Shown here: one piece after another, positions 9,730-13,279 of the stretch
Numbering within the stretch: position 1 is the stretch's first letter
Layout of the letters: each line of letters opens with the position of its first letter
Assembly (NCBI GenBank): GCA_023386455.1
Contig: JAEWJO010000634.1
Span: forward strand, 1 to 13,279
DNA: 13,279 nt
Direction: 5' to 3'
From: Pseudomonadota bacterium
Lineage (GTDB): Bacteria; Myxococcota_A; Polyangia; Haliangiales; Haliangiaceae
Program-made: the position numbers and the translations under genes
Notes under the pieces: generated by a model
Told to the model about the DNA's origin: nothing
Seen by the model: the letters and a program-made list of their open reading frames with translations, nothing else
Databases searched by the model: none

Positions 9730-10740
9730 TCAGTCGAGGCCGAGCTTCTCGAGGTCCTCGTCCTCGAGACCGAAGTAGTGCGCGGTCTCGTGGAGCACGG
9801 TGATCCGCACCTCCTCGGCGAGGTGATCGAGATCGGTCGCCGAGCGCTCGAGGTTCTTCTTGAACAGCAGGATGTTCGTCACCGTCGGCACGAGGTTGTG
9901 CTCCGACATGTTCGAGCCCTGAAACACGCCGAGCGCGCGCGGATCGAAGCCGGTGTCGACGAGATCGTCGCCGGGCAGCTCGTCGATCATGATCGGGATC
10001 GACTCGAGCTTGCGGCGCACGTCGGCCGGTAGCTCGTGCAGCGTCTCGCTCGCGATCCGCTCCATCTCGTCCTCGGACATCGACACGGGACCCGGCTCGG
10101 CCGCGGTGTCGAGCGCCTTGACCTCTCGCCACGCCGCGATCATCTGGGCTCGCTCGTCGCGCGCCTCGTGGATGCGGCCGAGCAGGTGGAGCGCGTCGGC
10201 CTTCGACTCGTCGTCCTTCTTCGCGATCTCGACCCAGCGCAGCGCCGCGCTCGTGTCCTCCGCCACGAGGGCGAGCTCGCCGAGATCGAGCGCGAGCTCG
10301 GGATCCTCGATCACCGAGCTCGACAGCTCGCCGAGTGACTCGCGAGCGCCCTCGAGATCGTTCGTCACGATCAGCGCCTCGCTGCGCACGACGACGGCCT
10401 CGATCAGGTCCTCCTCCTCGTCGATGAAGTCGAACGCCGCCTCGATCGTCGACAGCGCGAGATCGGGATCGCCGACGTCGTGGAGCTGGATGCGCGCGAG
10501 ACACACGCGCGGCATCGGATCGTCGGGACGGAGCTCGACGAGCTCGCTGTACTTCGCGAGCGCGTTGTCGACATCGCCCTGCGCATCGGCGAGCGCCGCC
10601 GCGAGCGCGACGACATCGGGGTTCTTGCGGTCGATCTTGGAACAACGCTCGAGACAGGCTTCTGCTTCCTCGATCTCGCCGGCCTCGAGTGCGTTGAATC
10701 CCCGATCGACATCCTGGAATAGCCGGTCCTGGCGCGCCAT
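9730..10740 (-). CDS. TPR protein fused to a minimal zincin metallopeptidase
   Basis: 336 residues. Residues about 5-215 are helical tetratricopeptide-like repeats (for example AEACLERCSKIDRKNPD and DNALAKYSELVELRPDDP), normally a protein-binding surface. The C-terminal about 110 residues match the small zincin-like family PF06262: they contain H317-E318-T-A-H321-Y-F-G324-L-E-D327, the HExxHxxGxxD signature in which the two His and the Asp bind zinc and the Glu is the catalytic base. Members are usually stand-alone proteins of about 110-140 residues, so the large TPR addition is notable. There is no signal peptide or membrane segment, so it should act in the cytoplasm; substrate unknown. ATG at 10738-10740 is preceded by GGAAGG, though only three bases away. 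It is divergent from the binding-protein lipoprotein gene across 35 bp and upstream of, and co-directional with, a Cys-rich lipoprotein gene. Confidence 0.85.
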   Translation of the reverse strand: MARQDRLFQDVDRGFNALEAGEIEEAEACLERCSKIDRKNPDVVALAAALADAQGDVDNALAKYSELVELRPDDPMPRVCLARIQLHDVGDPDLALSTIEAAFDFIDEEEDLIEAVVVRSEALIVTNDLEGARESLGELSSSVIEDPELALDLGELALVAEDTSAALRWVEIAKKDDESKADALHLLGRIHEARDERAQMIAAWREVKALDTAAEPGPVSMSEDEMERIASETLHELPADVRRKLESIPIMIDELPGDDLVDTGFDPRALGVFQGSNMSEHNLVPTVTNILLFKKNLERSATDLDHLAEEVRITVLHETAHYFGLEDEDLEKLGLD

Positions 10741-10761
10741 GAGCCTTCCATACCCCGATTT

Positions 10762-10769
10762 GCTACTGT
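10762..10769 (+). promoter_or_regulatory. Extended -10 element giving a probable leaderless mRNA
   Basis: TGCTACTGT (10761-10769) contains TG (10761-10762), one spacer base and the hexamer TACTGT (10764-10769). The GTG start codon follows after exactly six bases, where transcription would be expected to begin. There is no -35 match at 16-18 bases upstream and no Shine-Dalgarno sequence, both consistent with a leaderless transcript driven by an extended -10 element. Confidence 0.45.
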
Positions 10770-10775
10770 CTCCAC

Positions 10776-12635
10776 GTGAAGCATGTACTGATCGCGCTCG
10801 TCCTGTTGTTTGGGGCGTGCCACGGCCGCACCCGCAAGACGCTGACGCCGGATGTACCTACGCACGGCAACGCGGAGGCGAAGTCGCGGTTCCTCGACGC
10901 ACGGAGTCGATTCGGAAGCGACGGCGGCAAGGTGAGCGACTTCGTGGCGATCGCGCAGGAGTTCCCGAACGACCCGATCGTCCCGTGGGCCGAGCTCTAC
11001 GCCGGCATCGCAGCCATCAAGGCGCGCGACTTTGCCGAGGCAGACAGGCAGCTGACCAAGGTGGCGGCCGACAGCCCAGATCCGGGCCTGACCGCGCGCG
11101 CCACGCTGTTTCTCGGAATCACCAAGAACTATGCGGGGGACTACGCAGCGGCCAGGACGCTCCTCGCGGGCGCCGACAAGGCGATCGAGAACGATGACGA
11201 GCGGACCGAGTTCCTCGCGGCGGTCGCGTACTCGACGGCCGCCGGCGACAGGCCGCTGCAGGCCCTCGGCGTGTTCGACGACCTCTACAGCCGCGTGACG
11301 CCGGCCGAGCGCGCCGTGATCGTCGCGCGTGTCCAGGAGCTCGTCGCCTCGACCGATCGCAACACGCTCGAGCGCCTGTTCGACGGCATCGCGAACCGCA
11401 GGGGCCCGGCGATCGGCGCCGTCGGCAGTCGCCTCGTCATCATCTACGACCACGCCGGCGACACGGCGCGCGCCGCACAGATGCGCGAGAACATGGTCCC
11501 GGTGCGCTCCGCGCTCGGCCTGCCGCGCACGATCACCGAGACGGAGGTCGGCGGCGCGACGACGGGCAGCGGCGATGCATCGCTCGTCGGTGCGGCGGTT
11601 CCGCTCGGCAGCAGGGACGAGAACCGGATCGCGGAGGCTGCCGTCGCCGGGCTCGGGCTCGCCGCCGGCGCGCCGGACGGCAAGGGCGTCGTCGCGATCG
11701 AGACGCGCGTCGCGGTCGACACGACGACGTCGGCCGAGGCCGTCGACACGCTCGCCGGCAAGAACGTGATCGCGATCGTCGGGCCGATCAAGGCGTCGTC
11801 GGTCGACGCCGCGTCGGGCCGTGCCGAGAGCCTCGGCGTCCCACTCATCTCGCTCGCGACGAACGCCGAGCTGCGGTCGAGCGGCCGCTACGTGTTCCAC
11901 ATCCGGCACTCGCCGGATGCCCGCGCGAAGGTCCTCGCACAGCGCGCGCTCGCGACCGGCATCAAGACGTTCGCGGTGCTCGCGCCGGAGTCCGACTACG
12001 GCACCGGCACGACGAAGGCGTTCGCGGACGAGGTCACCAGGGGCGGCGGCCGGATCGTCACCACGGTCACCTATCCAGCGGGGACGAAGTCATTCGCCGA
12101 CAAGACGAGCAAGCTGAAGGGCAGCTTCGACGCGGTGTTCGTCGCCGACGACGCCAGACACCTCGGCCTCATCGCACCGTCGCTCGCCGCCTCGGGCTTC
12201 GTGCCCAGGCCGACGCCGCTGCCGACGAAGAAGCTCCCGCAGGGGCGCCCGGTGCTGCTGCTCTCGCTCGCCGAGGGCCTCGACGCCGGATTCATCGCCG
12301 ACGCCGGCCGCCACGCGACGGGCGCGTTCCTCGCGCCAGGGTTCTTCCCCGACAGCGCCGACCCCGGCCAGAAGCCGTTCATCGACCGGTTCGTCGCGGC
12401 CTATGGTCGCGTGCCTGGAGCGACCGAGGCCTACGCCTACGATGCCGCGCAGCTCGCCGCCGCGGCCGGGGGAGGGGGACGTCAGGGCCTCGCCGCGACG
12501 CTCGCAAGCGGCACGCTCGCGGGCGTGACCGGCGCGATCAAGTTCGACGCGAACCACCGCCGGGCCGATCCCGGCGTCGTCTACACCGTGGTCGAGGAGA
12601 CCGGCGGCGTGTTCGCGATTCGCACGGTGAAGTGA
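10776..12635 (+). CDS. Periplasmic-binding-protein-like lipoprotein (LpoA/LppC or Peripla_BP_6 type)
   Basis: 619 residues. A short signal peptide MKHVLIALVLLFGAC ends at Cys15; the -3 residue is Phe rather than Leu, but lipidation is likely. Residues about 33-245 are helical, TPR-like (PNDPIVPWAELYAGIAAIKARDFAEADRQL region). From about 268 to the end the sequence follows a type-1 periplasmic binding fold: VGAAVPLGSRDENRIAEAAVAGL, IVGPIKASSVDAA, GVPLISLATN, VFHIRHSPDARA, FAVLAPESDYGT, FDAVFVADDARH and a C-terminal YAYDAAQLAA segment. TPR plus this fold is the plan of LpoA/LppC, the outer-membrane activator of class A penicillin-binding proteins; a substrate-binding protein of a branched-chain amino-acid-type transporter is the alternative, but no permease or ATPase is next to it. 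Start is GTG at 10776, apparently leaderless. pyrF follows 96 bp downstream on the same strand. Confidence 0.8.
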   Translation: MKHVLIALVLLFGACHGRTRKTLTPDVPTHGNAEAKSRFLDARSRFGSDGGKVSDFVAIAQEFPNDPIVPWAELYAGIAAIKARDFAEADRQLTKVAADSPDPGLTARATLFLGITKNYAGDYAAARTLLAGADKAIENDDERTEFLAAVAYSTAAGDRPLQALGVFDDLYSRVTPAERAVIVARVQELVASTDRNTLERLFDGIANRRGPAIGAVGSRLVIIYDHAGDTARAAQMRENMVPVRSALGLPRTITETEVGGATTGSGDASLVGAAVPLGSRDENRIAEAAVAGLGLAAGAPDGKGVVAIETRVAVDTTTSAEAVDTLAGKNVIAIVGPIKASSVDAASGRAESLGVPLISLATNAELRSSGRYVFHIRHSPDARAKVLAQRALATGIKTFAVLAPESDYGTGTTKAFADEVTRGGGRIVTTVTYPAGTKSFADKTSKLKGSFDAVFVADDARHLGLIAPSLAASGFVPRPTPLPTKKLPQGRPVLLLSLAEGLDAGFIADAGRHATGAFLAPGFFPDSADPGQKPFIDRFVAAYGRVPGATEAYAYDAAQLAAAAGGGGRQGLAATLASGTLAGVTGAIKFDANHRRADPGVVYTVVEETGGVFAIRTVK

Positions 12636-12651
12636 CGCGGGGCGTTCACCG
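12625..12651 (+). terminator. Weak stem-loop at the 3' end of the lipoprotein gene
   Basis: CGGTGAA (12625-12631) pairs with TTCACCG (12645-12651) around a 13-base loop that includes the TGA stop. No run of T follows, so it is not a canonical intrinsic terminator; it could stabilise the mRNA end or be incidental. Confidence 0.2.
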
Positions 12652-12670
12652 GTAGGCCAGGCGCGAGATC

Positions 12671-12688
12671 GCCTACGCCTACGCCTAC
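12671..12688. repeat. Hexanucleotide tandem repeat (GCCTAC)x3
   Basis: Three perfect copies of GCCTAC stand between the lipoprotein gene and pyrF. An inverted copy GTAGGC at 12652-12657 could pair with any of the three, the nearest through a 13-base loop. The array lies 44 bases before the pyrF start, so copy-number change could alter promoter or leader spacing, but three copies is short. Confidence 0.6.
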
Positions 12689-12731
12689 GCGGCCACCACC
12701 GTTCTCGGACCTCCTGTGGTAACCCTCTCGC

Positions 12732-13279
12732 GTGGCGTTCTCCGTCGGAAATCGGCTCATCGCTGCACTCGATACTCCAACCCGCGGGGAGGCCGACGCG
12801 CTCGTCGGCAAGCTCGCCGCCGTTCCCAGCTGGGTGAAGATCGGCCTCGAGCTGTTCTGCTCCGAGGGACCGACGATCGTCCGCGACTACACCGCGCGCG
12901 GGCTGTCGGTGATGCTCGATCTCAAGCTCCACGACATCCCCGAGACCGTCGCGCGCGCGACCGCGCGAGTCGCCGCGCTCGGCGCCGGGCTCATGACGGT
13001 CCACGCCGGCGGCGGACGCGCGATGCTCGAGGCCGCGGTCGAGAACGCCGGCGACATGCACGTCCTCGCGGTGACGGTACTGACCTCGCTCGACGACGCC
13101 GACCTCACCGACATCGGCGCGCAGGGCCCGGTCGGCGAGCTCGTCAAGCGGCGCGCCGAGCTCGCGGCTCGCGCCGGCTGCCACGGCATCGTCGCCTCGC
13201 CGCACGAGGTGACGGCGGTGCGCGCGGTCGTGCCGGCGGACTTCCTCGTCGTCACGCCCGGCGTGCGCCCGGCCGGCGC
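12732..13279 (+). CDS. pyrF: Orotidine-5'-phosphate decarboxylase (3' end outside window)
   Basis: The visible 182 residues match the bacterial PyrF family, which decarboxylates OMP to UMP in the last step of de novo pyrimidine synthesis in the cytoplasm. Motifs: AALDTP with substrate-binding Asp14, WVKIGLELF with Lys36, the catalytic Asp-Lys-Asp set in MLDLKLHDIPETV (Asp63, Lys65, Asp68), MTVHAGGG (88-95), AVTVLTS (113-119), and the phosphate-binding VVTPGVRPAG (173-182) at the window edge. Family members are about 230-280 residues, so the last quarter is missing. GTG at 12732 is the first possible start: an in-frame TAA lies only 12 bases upstream (12720-12722) and ALDTP follows at residue 12. 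No Shine-Dalgarno sequence is visible; the leader immediately before it reads TAACCCTCTCGC. It is 96 bp from the preceding gene on the same strand, so co-transcription is possible but not assured. Confidence 0.95.
   Translation, partial: MAFSVGNRLIAALDTPTRGEADALVGKLAAVPSWVKIGLELFCSEGPTIVRDYTARGLSVMLDLKLHDIPETVARATARVAALGAGLMTVHAGGGRAMLEAAVENAGDMHVLAVTVLTSLDDADLTDIGAQGPVGELVKRRAELAARAGCHGIVASPHEVTAVRAVVPADFLVVTPGVRPAG

Noticed and set aside
10404..11909. Long minus-strand open frame spanning the start of the metallopeptidase and the binding-protein gene
   Set aside because: It crosses two well-supported genes out of frame and has low-complexity Arg/Ser-rich composition.

Overview
The window is GC-rich (about 70% by eye) with strong G/C bias at third codon positions. 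It looks like chromosomal DNA from a large-genome Myxococcota, perhaps of the Haliangium/Kofleriaceae type. This is an inference from the base composition, GTG starts, TPR-containing proteins and several small lipoproteins with Asp/Ala/Pro-rich linkers and Cys-rich tails. No rRNA gene is present to settle it, and no tRNA, CRISPR array, transposase or phage gene was seen.

Layout, left to right. Positions 1-1602 (+) hold the 3' part of a gene for a leucine-rich-repeat protein. Tail-to-tail with it is a minus-strand pair: a PaaZ/BoxD-type CoA-linked aldehyde dehydrogenase (2084-3631), followed through an ATGA stop/start overlap by a small exported protein of unknown function (1599-2087). The next 158-bp divergent gap carries a 65-bp nested palindrome with REP-like ends (3689-3753). 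Then come a family-2 glycosyltransferase with C-terminal membrane helices (3790-4866, +), a small lipoprotein (4872-5276, -) and, divergent from it by only 23 bp, dnaE for the replicative DNA polymerase III alpha subunit (5300-8824, +). Two small Cys-rich lipoproteins face each other (8949-9299 + and 9303-9635 -). A TPR protein fused to a minimal zincin metallopeptidase follows (9730-10740, -). Divergent from it is a periplasmic-binding-protein-like lipoprotein of the LpoA/LppC or Peripla_BP_6 type (10776-12635, +). The window ends inside pyrF, orotidine-5'-phosphate decarboxylase (12732 to the edge).

The genes do not form one pathway. dnaE and pyrF are housekeeping genes embedded among envelope proteins: five predicted lipoproteins or exported proteins plus a membrane-anchored glycosyltransferase. 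Strand changes are frequent. All three tail-to-tail junctions are extremely tight (4-bp overlap, 5 bp and 3 bp), leaving no room for separate intrinsic terminators.

I found no convincing new multi-gene system. The items most worth a second look are the nested REP-like palindrome, the TPR-minizincin fusion, the stand-alone PaaZ-like dehydrogenase coupled to an exported protein, and promoter or leader arrangements at 8906-8948 and 10764-10776.
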